Positions 1-5,038 of a DNA stretch of 5,038 nucleotides are shown piece by piece; the stretch's first letter is position 1, and each line of letters begins with the position of its first letter. A program made the position numbers and the translations under genes. The stretch is taken from assembly GCA_033720735.1 (NCBI GenBank), contig JAWWBX010000326.1, positions 1-5,038 of the forward strand. Reading direction: 5' to 3'. The notes under the pieces were generated by a model. It was not told the DNA's origin and searched no databases. It worked only from the letters and a program-made list of their open reading frames with translations. Source of the DNA: B8-G4 sp033720735 (GTDB taxonomy: Bacteria; Bacteroidota; Bacteroidia; Chitinophagales; Saprospiraceae).

Positions 1-513
1 ACCTATACCCTCAACGGGTCGGGTCCGCTGACACCTGCGGAGTTGCTGGATGCTCTGGTAGCACCCGATGCGTGCGAGGGAGGTACACTGGTCGTGGTGT
101 GCACCATCGAAGATGTGTGCGGGGCCAACAGTTGCACCACCGTATTCAATGTGACGGGCGCACCCTCGGTGACCCCGCTGGCATGCCCGGCGCCTGAACC
201 GATCAGTTGCAGCGATCAAGCCACGGTGAACGCAGCATTTGCTGCATGGGCCGCTGAGTTTACGACCAACGTAGTTGGTGGCTGTAATCCAGTGTTGACC
301 TATACGGTGAATGGTGCAGGTCCGTTTACACCTGCCGAACTGGCGGGCGCAATTGCGGCAGTCGTACCTGATGCGTGTACCGGTGGTAGTGTCGAGGTCG
401 TTTGTACATTGACCGATCAATGTGGCACGCAAACCTGCACCAGTGTATTGACAGTACTTGAAAACGTAGCTCCGGTACTCGTTTCGTGTCCGGAGGATGA
501 AACCATTGGCTGC
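1..513 (+). repeat. Two Cys-rich repeats of 99-residue period (protein 1)
   Basis: The 'TYT(L/V)NG(S/A)GP(L/F)TPAEL' motif starts at base 1 and again at base 298, a period of 297 bases or 99 residues. Each copy continues through 'PDAC', a Val/Cys strand and a 'CG..(S/T)CT' motif. The first copy is two residues shorter before 'PDAC'. Between the copies lies an 'ISCSDQATVNAAFAAW' segment ending in 'GGCNPVLTY'. After the second copy the chain passes directly into the HYR-like domain ('SCPEDETIGC', to base 513). The pattern suggests a longer array upstream of the window. The cysteines probably form disulfides outside the cytoplasm; this is inferred. Confidence 0.75.
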
Positions 514-2220
514 GAAGCCGCAGTGGCTTGTCTTGACTTCAACAATCTGTCCTCCGGGGAGGTCGTGAATCAAATCGTTCAGGGCAGTCTGGTGGTGGAT
601 GTCACAGCGTACTCGCAGGCAGGTATTCAGGACGCTGTTATTTTCAATTCGAACAATCCAACCGCAGATCCGGATCTCGGTACGCCAAACATCGTATTTG
701 GAGGTACTGGTGTGAATGCCGATGATCCCGACGGTTACAACGAAAGCAACAACAAGAGCATGGGCAACCTGCTCATCGTTCAGAACCCGCTGGCCAATGA
801 GCCTGATGATAATATGCTGAGCGACTCGATCGTAATGACCTTCAGCGAACCGGTCTACCTGATCAGTATCGTAATGGTCGACATCGAGACTCCTCAGGCA
901 GTATCCGGTGCGGGTGCGTTCATGTACGATGCCGGCGGTGTGTTGGTAGGCTTTGTACCGTTTATTGGCGGTAGCGACAACAATCTGGAAGTCGTCTCAC
1001 TGAATACGGGCAATGTCTCCAAACTGGTCGTCTGCTTTGGAAGTCTGATCTTCCAGTCGGGCGCTATCGGCGAAGTGTGCTATGCCAATGTGGATGTAGA
1101 ACTTGCCGCGCCAATCTTTGAGGATGATTGCGACAACTTTGACGTGACAGTTGCCGAGACAATCGTCGAAGGTGAATGTACGCTGACCATCACGCGGGAA
1201 TTCTTCGCAACAGATGAGTGCGGCGGGGTCAGCGAAACGTGCTTGCAGACCACGACCATGTACCTGGATGCTGTCTGTCCTGAGATCATTTGTCCTGACG
1301 ACATCGTGATTCCATGCGGCGTTCCGGTACCGGCTCCAGATCCATCTTCAGTGACGGCAATTGATAATTGTGCGCCGCCATCAGATATCTTCATCACACA
1401 TGTCGAGGATATCGTCGAAGGTGTTGGCTGCGATGAAGTCATCCGCAGGATTTACAGTGCGACTGATACCTGTGGCAATACCTCGCTGTGTGTACAGTTC
1501 ATCACCCGCAGCGTGGGTGTCACGGTCGACGCATCGGTATATCTGCAGGCGGCGATGAATGCGGATAGCACTGGCATGGATGCCAATATCAACGCACTCC
1601 TGCCACTGAGCCATCCATACGGAGTTGCACCGTTCCTGCATCCAGGTAGCGAATCAGTCGGTGCAATGCCTACCAATGTTGTTGACTGGATGATGCTGGA
1701 GTTGCGTGATCAGAATACCCAACTCGTTGTGGAATCGCGGGCAGCACTATTGCTGACTACCGGACAGATCGTCGATCTGGATGGTGTATCACCGGTTGGA
1801 TTTGCGTCACCGCCCGATTTCTACTACCTGGCGATTCGTCATCGCAACCACCTGGATATCATCAGTGAGGTTGCACTTGATCTGACCAGCGGTAGTGGCG
1901 GCTGTGATTTCACCAGTGGCTGTGCCTCATCGGACGGCATGCTGGAGATTGCATCTCCAAGCGCATTTGCCATGTACATGGGTGACATCAACGGTGATCA
2001 CCAGATCAGGTACAACAATGCCATGAACGACAAGAACCTGATCCTGCAGGCAGTCGGTCTGTTCACACCTAACAACATCCTCTTCAGCGGTTACTACTTC
2101 GAGGATGTCAATATGGATGGTGAGGTGCGCTACAACAATGCTGATAACGACAAGAACGCCATACTCTCTGTTGTCGGACTCTTCACGCCGAATGAGTTCA
2201 TCTTTGGACAGCTGGATTGA
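1..2220 (+). CDS. 3' part of giant Cys-rich HYR-like surface protein with dockerin-like C-terminal tail
   Basis: The frame is open from base 1 to the TGA at 2218-2220 (739 residues), so the true start lies upstream. Domains in order, by residue in the window: two Cys-rich repeats (about 1-171, with 'PDAC..G' and 'CG..(S/T)C' motifs); an HYR-like Ig-type domain beginning 'SCPEDETIGCE' (162-172), broken by a beta-rich insert (about 177-368), and resuming at 'EDDCDNF' (374-380) through 'TDECGG'; a second, uninterrupted HYR-like domain (about 424-505, 'CPDDIVIPCG', 'DNC', 'TDTCGNTS'); a module with 'DWMMLELRD' (562-570) and 'RHRNH' (613-617); and a duplicated calcium-loop tail (661-739). There is no transmembrane segment, no LPXTG motif and no recognisable type IX secretion C-terminal domain. 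The likely role is a secreted or surface structural/adhesive protein; no catalytic motif is seen. Assignment to a Saprospiraceae-like family is from memory; ligand and export route are unknown. Confidence 0.9.
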   Translation, partial: TYTLNGSGPLTPAELLDALVAPDACEGGTLVVVCTIEDVCGANSCTTVFNVTGAPSVTPLACPAPEPISCSDQATVNAAFAAWAAEFTTNVVGGCNPVLTYTVNGAGPFTPAELAGAIAAVVPDACTGGSVEVVCTLTDQCGTQTCTSVLTVLENVAPVLVSCPEDETIGCEAAVACLDFNNLSSGEVVNQIVQGSLVVDVTAYSQAGIQDAVIFNSNNPTADPDLGTPNIVFGGTGVNADDPDGYNESNNKSMGNLLIVQNPLANEPDDNMLSDSIVMTFSEPVYLISIVMVDIETPQAVSGAGAFMYDAGGVLVGFVPFIGGSDNNLEVVSLNTGNVSKLVVCFGSLIFQSGAIGEVCYANVDVELAAPIFEDDCDNFDVTVAETIVEGECTLTITREFFATDECGGVSETCLQTTTMYLDAVCPEIICPDDIVIPCGVPVPAPDPSSVTAIDNCAPPSDIFITHVEDIVEGVGCDEVIRRIYSATDTCGNTSLCVQFITRSVGVTVDASVYLQAAMNADSTGMDANINALLPLSHPYGVAPFLHPGSESVGAMPTNVVDWMMLELRDQNTQLVVESRAALLLTTGQIVDLDGVSPVGFASPPDFYYLAIRHRNHLDIISEVALDLTSGSGGCDFTSGCASSDGMLEIASPSAFAMYMGDINGDHQIRYNNAMNDKNLILQAVGLFTPNNILFSGYYFEDVNMDGEVRYNNADNDKNAILSVVGLFTPNEFIFGQLD
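529..1104 (+). other. Beta-sandwich-like domain inserted inside an HYR-like domain
   Basis: About 192 residues from 'CLDFNNL' to 'ANVDVEL' show no HYR character and sit between the two halves of a normal HYR-like domain. Visible signatures are 'LDFNNLSSGEVV' at the start, 'NPTADPDLGTPN' (residues 219-230), an acidic 'EPDDN' (267-271) and alternating hydrophobic strands such as 'DSIVMTFSEPVYLISIVMVDIET'-like segments. I recall similar 'D(L)GTPN ... PDDN' domains in secreted bacterial proteins, where they look like calcium- or carbohydrate-binding beta-sandwiches, but I cannot name a family with certainty. Confidence 0.55.
1270..1515 (+). other. Complete HYR-like Ig-type domain
   Basis: About 82 residues carry the classic order of this domain in Bacteroidota giant proteins: 'CPDDIVIPCG', a Pro/Ala-rich link, 'TAIDNC', a beta-strand pair, then 'R.YSATDTCGNTS.C.Q.IT'. 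It is uninterrupted and so serves as an internal reference for the split domain just upstream. Such domains act as spacer or adhesion modules outside the cell. Confidence 0.7.
1981..2217 (+). repeat. Duplicated dockerin-like calcium-binding tail (40-residue period)
   Basis: Two copies begin at the Asp codons 1984 and 2104, 120 bases apart. Copy 1 reads 'DINGDHQIRYNNAMNDKN', copy 2 'DVNMDGEVRYNNADNDKN'; both continue 'IL..VGLFTPN'. By my count 22 of the first 34 residues are identical. The DxNxD ligands fit an EF-hand/dockerin-type calcium loop. Position 12, normally Asp or Glu, is Asn, and a conserved Asp lies at position 16, so the loop is a variant. The protein ends seven residues after the second 'TPNEF'. 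Calcium-stabilised docking or folding is an inference from the motif. Confidence 0.7.
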
Positions 2221-2251
2221 TCCCGGATTCCAGGCAATAAACGAATACCTG

Positions 2252-2288
2252 CGCCCCGGCCTGTAACAAGGACCGGGGCGTTTGTTTT
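2252..2288 (+). terminator. Rho-independent terminator of protein 1 gene
   Basis: CGCCCCGG (2252-2259) pairs perfectly with CCGGGGCG (2273-2280). The stem continues inward as CCT/AGG (2260-2262 with 2269-2271) past a bulged A2272, closing a GTAACA loop. The tract TTTGTTTT (2281-2288) follows at once. It begins 31 bases after the stop codon and separates the two genes transcriptionally. There is no T tract on the opposite side, so it works for the + strand only. Confidence 0.92.
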
Positions 2289-2342
2289 GACCCGCCTTTG
2301 AACACCGTCTGGATTTCTTGGAATAAAATGTATCTTCAAACT

Positions 2343-2359
2343 GTAGAACTGAGTTCTAC
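2343..2359. promoter_or_regulatory. 17-base perfect palindrome, candidate operator
   Basis: GTAGAACT, a single central G, then AGTTCTAC: eight-base arms, perfect dyad. CTTC (2334-2337) and GAAG (2360-2363) could add a further outer stem across a five-base bulge. There is no T tract after it, so it is not a terminator. The short spacer favours a DNA-binding dimer site over an RNA hairpin. The bound protein is unknown. Confidence 0.4.
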
Positions 2360-2431
2360 GAAGTAACACCAAGGACTGTAACATAACACCTGATGCACCT
2401 CTTTTGCAGTAACACCTCTGCGGCTGTGCTC

Positions 2432-2463
2432 TTTGTAGCACGCCCTGATTTGCTGTATTTACT
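2432..2463 (+). promoter_or_regulatory. Weak candidate Bacteroidota-type promoter for protein 2 gene
   Basis: TTTG (2432-2435) matches the -33 element of Bacteroidota promoters. After a 20-base gap, TATTTACT (2456-2463) partly matches the -7 consensus TAnnTTTG (the TA and first T only). This would give a leader of roughly 180 bases. The -7 match is poor and AT-rich chance hits are common, so this is only a candidate. Confidence 0.2.
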
Positions 2464-2620
2464 TACCAAAGTCTGTCAGTTTCGAGATTGGTTGGTGAAC
2501 GGTGGCCGTTGCACGTCTGAGCAATTCCATGTTCTGAGCAAACACCGTCAAGGGCCGAAGGGACACCTGTTGCCCATCCAATTTCAATCAGCTGATCCAT
2601 GATCCAGACATCGACCATTC

Positions 2621-2635
2621 TGCCGGTCACCGGCA
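2621..2635. promoter_or_regulatory. 15-base dyad immediately upstream of the ribosome binding site
   Basis: TGCCGGT, central C, ACCGGCA form a perfect seven-base-arm dyad. In RNA it would fold as a five-base-pair GC-rich stem with a five-base loop. It ends one base before the Shine-Dalgarno sequence, so an RNA fold or a bound protein here could affect ribosome access. Function is inferred from position only. Confidence 0.4.
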
Positions 2636-2636
2636 A

Positions 2637-2642
2637 TAAGGA
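2637..2642 (+). promoter_or_regulatory. Shine-Dalgarno sequence that fixes the start of protein 2
   Basis: TAAGGA lies seven bases before the ATG at 2650. An in-frame ATG at 2599 has no such site, and using it would bury the signal peptide behind 17 extra residues, so the 2650 start is preferred. A clear Shine-Dalgarno site is not usual for Bacteroidota genes. Confidence 0.7.
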
Positions 2643-2649
2643 CTACACT

Positions 2650-2736
2650 ATGCATTTACCAAGAAAGACTTCCCGATACGTCGGGTTGATGGCGACGTGC
2701 GCCATGCTGCTATGTTCAATTGACATGCTGCAAGCC
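2650..2736 (+). other. Signal peptide of protein 2
   Basis: It has a basic start (R5, K6, R9), a hydrophobic core at residues 11-22 and a probable signal peptidase I site after A29 ('MLQA' then 'GVAD'). Asp25 within the later part is slightly unusual. Cys17 and Cys22 do not fit a lipoprotein box, since the preceding residues lack the usual small residue at -1. The protein is therefore predicted to be exported through Sec as a soluble or surface-associated protein. Confidence 0.75.
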
Positions 2737-5038
2737 GGGGTTGCAGATCACCTGCAACTCCACGGGGCGTCCAATCCGATGCAAAACAAGATGATGCGAT
2801 CCTTGAACGTCGTTCCCGCACTGTCGTACAGCGAGGAGGGTGAGGTGCTATCAAGTGCCGAGGCGATGGTGCTGATTGGTGGATTCAACATTGACGGAGT
2901 CGTGCTGGGAGTGGGTGGAGAAGAAGTGGATGCCGTTTTTTTTGGTGATCCGTTTGGGAATGACAAGGAGCTTGGTGCGATCAACTCAAACACCACCAAG
3001 CTGGGAAATATCAACTCGGATGTTCCTCCCACACTGGAGTATACCGACCCCAACCCCGGGAATGACCTGAGTGGTGCATGGCTGGACGTGAATGTGGACA
3101 TGAGTGGCGATATCTGGCTGTATTTCGCCTTTCAGCGAGAAGCGGCAAGCACCGGGCAGGTAGGTTTTGAGTTTCAGCAGGCAGCACCCCCCCTTGTGAA
3201 CGGTGCTCCGCTTGACTATGGACAACTACAGGTGGTCGAGCCCCCGAATCCACCCGGAGTGAATGCATACACCCAGACCGTGATTGACACGTACAATCCA
3301 TGGGCGAACCGTCAGGCTGGGGACTTCGCGATCGTATTCGACCTGCAGGGATCGAGTGTGAATGTCGTGCTCAGAACGTATGACGGTACTTCATTCAATT
3401 CCACCACACTGAACAGTACAGTCTCAGCTGCGATGTTCTCCGTGGATGAATTAAGAGGAGAAGGAGCCATCAATCTGAGTGAAACGGTTTTCCCCCCGAG
3501 TCCGACTTCGTGTTTTTCTGTGGCCAACATCATTCCCTATACAGTCACCGGGAACAGCGACCAGGCCGATTTCAAGGATGTGATCCTGGCCAATTTTCCT
3601 TCGGCCATTACCATTACGAGTTGCGGGATCATCAAGGTGGTGAAGGTTACAGACCCGTCAGGATTGACCGAGGACTTTCCGGTCACGATAGATCAGTTTG
3701 ACGGAGGCGAAATTGACTTCGACATGAACACGCAGGCCAACGGGACTTTGACTGGCCACGGAAGTATGATTCAGTTTGAGAATCTCCTGGCGGATACTGA
3801 CTATCAGATAGCCGAGACTCCTCCTGCACCGTGGATCATTCAGTCGATTGATATCGACGGTTCGCCGTATGATCATACCGACCCCAATGCGGTGTTTGAT
3901 GTTGTAGCTGGTGAGATTACGGTCGTGACGATTACGAATGAACTCCCTTGTCCCGCACTTTCTCCACCAATGGTATCCAACACTTGTGCTGCGGCATTGA
4001 CAGTGCCTGAAATTGCGGATGTAGCTGGATTTACAAGAGAATATCAGTTTACGGATCCAAGTAGTAATTCAACAGGCTGGGTGGACTATGCAACGGCAAG
4101 TGCTGCACTGGATACGGAACCGGGGTGCTGGCTATTGGAGTTCAGGTACAATGGCTGCCCGTCGGTGAGTACGCAGGCAGTGGTATTTCCCGCGTTGACT
4201 GCCCCGGTGGTTTCCAACGAATGCAATACAGCGTTGTCGTTCTCGCCGATAACGGATGTTCCTGGATTTACTGAGGAGTACCAGGTGACCGACCCGAGTG
4301 GGACTATGACCGGCTGGGTGGATTATGCGACAGCGTCTGGAGCCCTGGACAACGAAGTGGGGTGTTGGCTGATTGAAGCCAGGTACGTGCTTACTGCTGT
4401 CTGTGGCAGTACTGCGGCCGGTTCGATTTCGGCAGATGCTGCATGCGATCCGGTGGGGGTCAACGCAGTGGTGTTCCCGGGTGTTGTGGATGCCGATATT
4501 GATGTGAGCGATGCATGTGATGGAGCGTTGACATTGACTGCGCTCGCAGATGAGGTTGGTTTTGATGAAGAGTATCAGGTGACACCTCCGGGCGGGGCTG
4601 CAAGTGGTTGGATAACCGCTGCCGCAGCACAGGCAGCGCTCGACGTTGCTACCCCGGGTTGTTGGCAGATTGAAGCACGCTATAGCCTGCAATCAGCTTG
4701 CGGTAGCACGCCTGCCGGTGCCGTTTCCGGTGATGCGGGCTGCGATCCGGTGAGCATCAATGCAGTGGTATTCCCGGGCGTCGTGGATGCGGATATTGAT
4801 GTGAACGATGAGTGCGATGGTGCACTGACGCTGACGCAGCTTGCGGATGAAACGGACTTTGCAGAAGAATATCAGATCACGCCTCCTGGTGGTGTTGCGA
4901 GTGGCTGGCTAAACGCAGCAGATGCGCAAACGGCCCTGAACGTAGCGACGCCTGGTTGCTGGCTGATCGAGGCGCATTACCGACTGGAGTCTGCCTGTGG
5001 CGATACACCTGCGGATGCGGTGTCCGGTGATGCGGGCT
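2650..5038 (+). CDS. 5' part of secreted surface protein with prealbumin-like domain and tandem Cys-rich repeats
   Basis: The frame stays open for 796 codons from ATG 2650 to the window edge, so the C-terminus is missing. Residues 1-29 form a signal peptide: basic 'PRKTSR', hydrophobic core 'VGLMATCAMLLC', likely cleavage after 'MLQA'. There is no proper lipobox. Residues about 45-325 are beta-rich, with 'GDIWLYFAFQRE' (153-164), 'NPWANRQAGDF' (216-226), 'RGEGAINL' (269-276) and 'TGNSDQADFKD'. Residues about 327-431 form a prealbumin-like (SpaA/CnaB-type) domain from 'IIKVVKVTDPSG' to 'VVTITNE'. From residue 434 on there are tandem Cys-rich repeats. No catalytic residues are recognised. The likely role is a surface adhesin or matrix protein. 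The gene is its own transcription unit, behind the upstream terminator. The N-terminal half reminds me of proteins annotated in Actinobacteria, from memory only. Confidence 0.9.
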   Translation, partial: MHLPRKTSRYVGLMATCAMLLCSIDMLQAGVADHLQLHGASNPMQNKMMRSLNVVPALSYSEEGEVLSSAEAMVLIGGFNIDGVVLGVGGEEVDAVFFGDPFGNDKELGAINSNTTKLGNINSDVPPTLEYTDPNPGNDLSGAWLDVNVDMSGDIWLYFAFQREAASTGQVGFEFQQAAPPLVNGAPLDYGQLQVVEPPNPPGVNAYTQTVIDTYNPWANRQAGDFAIVFDLQGSSVNVVLRTYDGTSFNSTTLNSTVSAAMFSVDELRGEGAINLSETVFPPSPTSCFSVANIIPYTVTGNSDQADFKDVILANFPSAITITSCGIIKVVKVTDPSGLTEDFPVTIDQFDGGEIDFDMNTQANGTLTGHGSMIQFENLLADTDYQIAETPPAPWIIQSIDIDGSPYDHTDPNAVFDVVAGEITVVTITNELPCPALSPPMVSNTCAAALTVPEIADVAGFTREYQFTDPSSNSTGWVDYATASAALDTEPGCWLLEFRYNGCPSVSTQAVVFPALTAPVVSNECNTALSFSPITDVPGFTEEYQVTDPSGTMTGWVDYATASGALDNEVGCWLIEARYVLTAVCGSTAAGSISADAACDPVGVNAVVFPGVVDADIDVSDACDGALTLTALADEVGFDEEYQVTPPGGAASGWITAAAAQAALDVATPGCWQIEARYSLQSACGSTPAGAVSGDAGCDPVSINAVVFPGVVDADIDVNDECDGALTLTQLADETDFAEEYQITPPGGVASGWLNAADAQTALNVATPGCWLIEAHYRLESACGDTPADAVSGDAG
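3628..3942 (+). other. Prealbumin-like (SpaA/CnaB-type) domain with possible isopeptide triad
   Basis: About 105 residues run from 'IIKVVKVTDPSG' to 'VVTITNE', with the typical order: first strand containing Lys (K332; K329 is nearby), a middle 'YQIAETP' strand containing E389, and a last strand ending in Asn (N430). In CnaB-type domains of Gram-positive pilins, a first-strand Lys and last-strand Asn join in an isopeptide bond, assisted by a central Glu. The spacing here fits. Whether the bond forms is not shown by sequence. Confidence 0.6.
3970..5038 (+). repeat. Tandem Cys-rich repeats of protein 2 (at least four copies)
   Basis: Unit starts, aligned on '(M/V/D)V(S/N)(N/D).C', fall at 3970, 4207, 4504 and 4801; the last unit is cut by the window edge. 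The first unit is 79 residues and the next two exactly 99. The missing 20 residues in unit 1 fall after 'FRYN', where the others have the '(A/S).CG.T.A' to 'CDPV' segment. Core motifs are 'F..EYQ', a 'GW' strand, 'GCW.(L/I)E' and 'NAVVFPGVVDADIDV'. The full units carry four cysteines each. Units 1 and 2 share 'TDPS...TGWVDYATAS.ALD'; units 3 and 4 share 'TPPGG.ASGW' and 'VATPGCW'. Over their 80 shared residues, units 3 and 4 agree at about 61 by my count. Confidence 0.88.

Larger units (their letters stand above)
2289..2649. other. Non-coding intergenic region, probable long leader of protein 2 gene
   Basis: There is no convincing gene here. A short open frame at 2393-2602 lacks a ribosome site and resembles nothing I know. 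The stretch holds a 17-base palindrome (2343-2359), three GTAACA copies (2363, 2378, 2409; a fourth is in the terminator loop), a small hairpin GTGCT/AGCAC (2426-2430 with 2437-2441), a hairpin AACGG/CCGTT near 2498-2510, a 9-base direct repeat TCTGAGCAA (2516-2524 and 2533-2541), and a dyad just before the ribosome site (2621-2635). The density of small dyads suggests a regulated leader, but each element alone is short. Confidence 0.6.

Noticed and set aside
43..45. TTG as the start of protein 1
   Set aside because: The frame is open back to base 1 and the upstream residues 'TYTLNGSGPLTPAE' match the repeat copy at 298, so the gene clearly begins before the window.
2130..2441. 103-codon - strand open frame across the end of protein 1 and the terminator
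   Set aside because: It overlaps conserved dockerin-like coding sequence and reads straight through the terminator hairpin; no ribosome site or motif was seen.
2393..2602. Short + strand open frame of 69 codons in the intergenic region
   Set aside because: It has no ribosome site, no recognisable motif or signal peptide, and lies across several small dyads; it looks like a chance open frame in a leader region.
2599..2649. In-frame upstream ATG giving protein 2 a 17-residue extension
   Set aside because: No Shine-Dalgarno site precedes it, and it would place non-basic residues ahead of a good signal peptide; the 2650 start has TAAGGA at ideal spacing.
4132..4692. 186-codon open frame on the - strand within the repeats of protein 2
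   Set aside because: It lies antisense to a well-supported repeat array with conserved protein-level motifs, shows no domain of its own, and is explained by the codon bias of the sense strand.
3970..5038. CRISPR-like or mobile repeat explanation for the regular 297-base period
   Set aside because: The repeats are coding, in frame, and differ largely at third codon positions, as expected of duplicated protein domains; there are no short identical repeats with unique spacers and no transposase.

Overview
The window carries parts of two large, secreted, cysteine-rich, multidomain surface proteins on the + strand, separated by a 429-base intergenic region. The best guess for the source is a Bacteroidota bacterium, probably of the Saprospiraceae/Lewinella type. 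This rests on HYR-like Cys-rich Ig-type repeats and on a C-terminal module (Asp-Trp 'ELRD', 'RHRNH', then duplicated DxNxD...YNN..NDKN motifs) that I recall from giant proteins of that group. It is recognition from memory, not a database result.

Layout. Positions 1-2220 hold the 3' part (739 residues) of a giant protein whose start lies upstream. In order it has two Cys-rich 99-residue repeats, an HYR-like domain interrupted by a ~190-residue beta-sandwich-like insert, a second complete HYR-like domain, a conserved Saprospiraceae-type module, and a duplicated dockerin-like calcium-loop tail. Positions 2221-2649 are non-coding: a strong intrinsic terminator (2252-2288), a 17-base palindrome (2343-2359), scattered short repeats, a weak promoter candidate, and a 15-base dyad lying one base before the Shine-Dalgarno sequence. 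Positions 2650-5038 hold the 5' part (796 codons, no stop) of a second exported protein. It has a signal peptide, a ~290-residue beta-rich N-terminal region, a prealbumin-like (SpaA/CnaB-type) domain with a plausible isopeptide triad, and at least four tandem Cys-rich repeats that run off the window.

The terminator implies two separate transcription units rather than an operon. Both products look like extracellular adhesin or matrix-type proteins. Their repeats share a 99-residue period and a loosely similar Tyr/Cys-Gly pattern, so the pair may be a local family of cell-surface proteins. No enzyme, RNA gene, mobile element or CRISPR array is visible.
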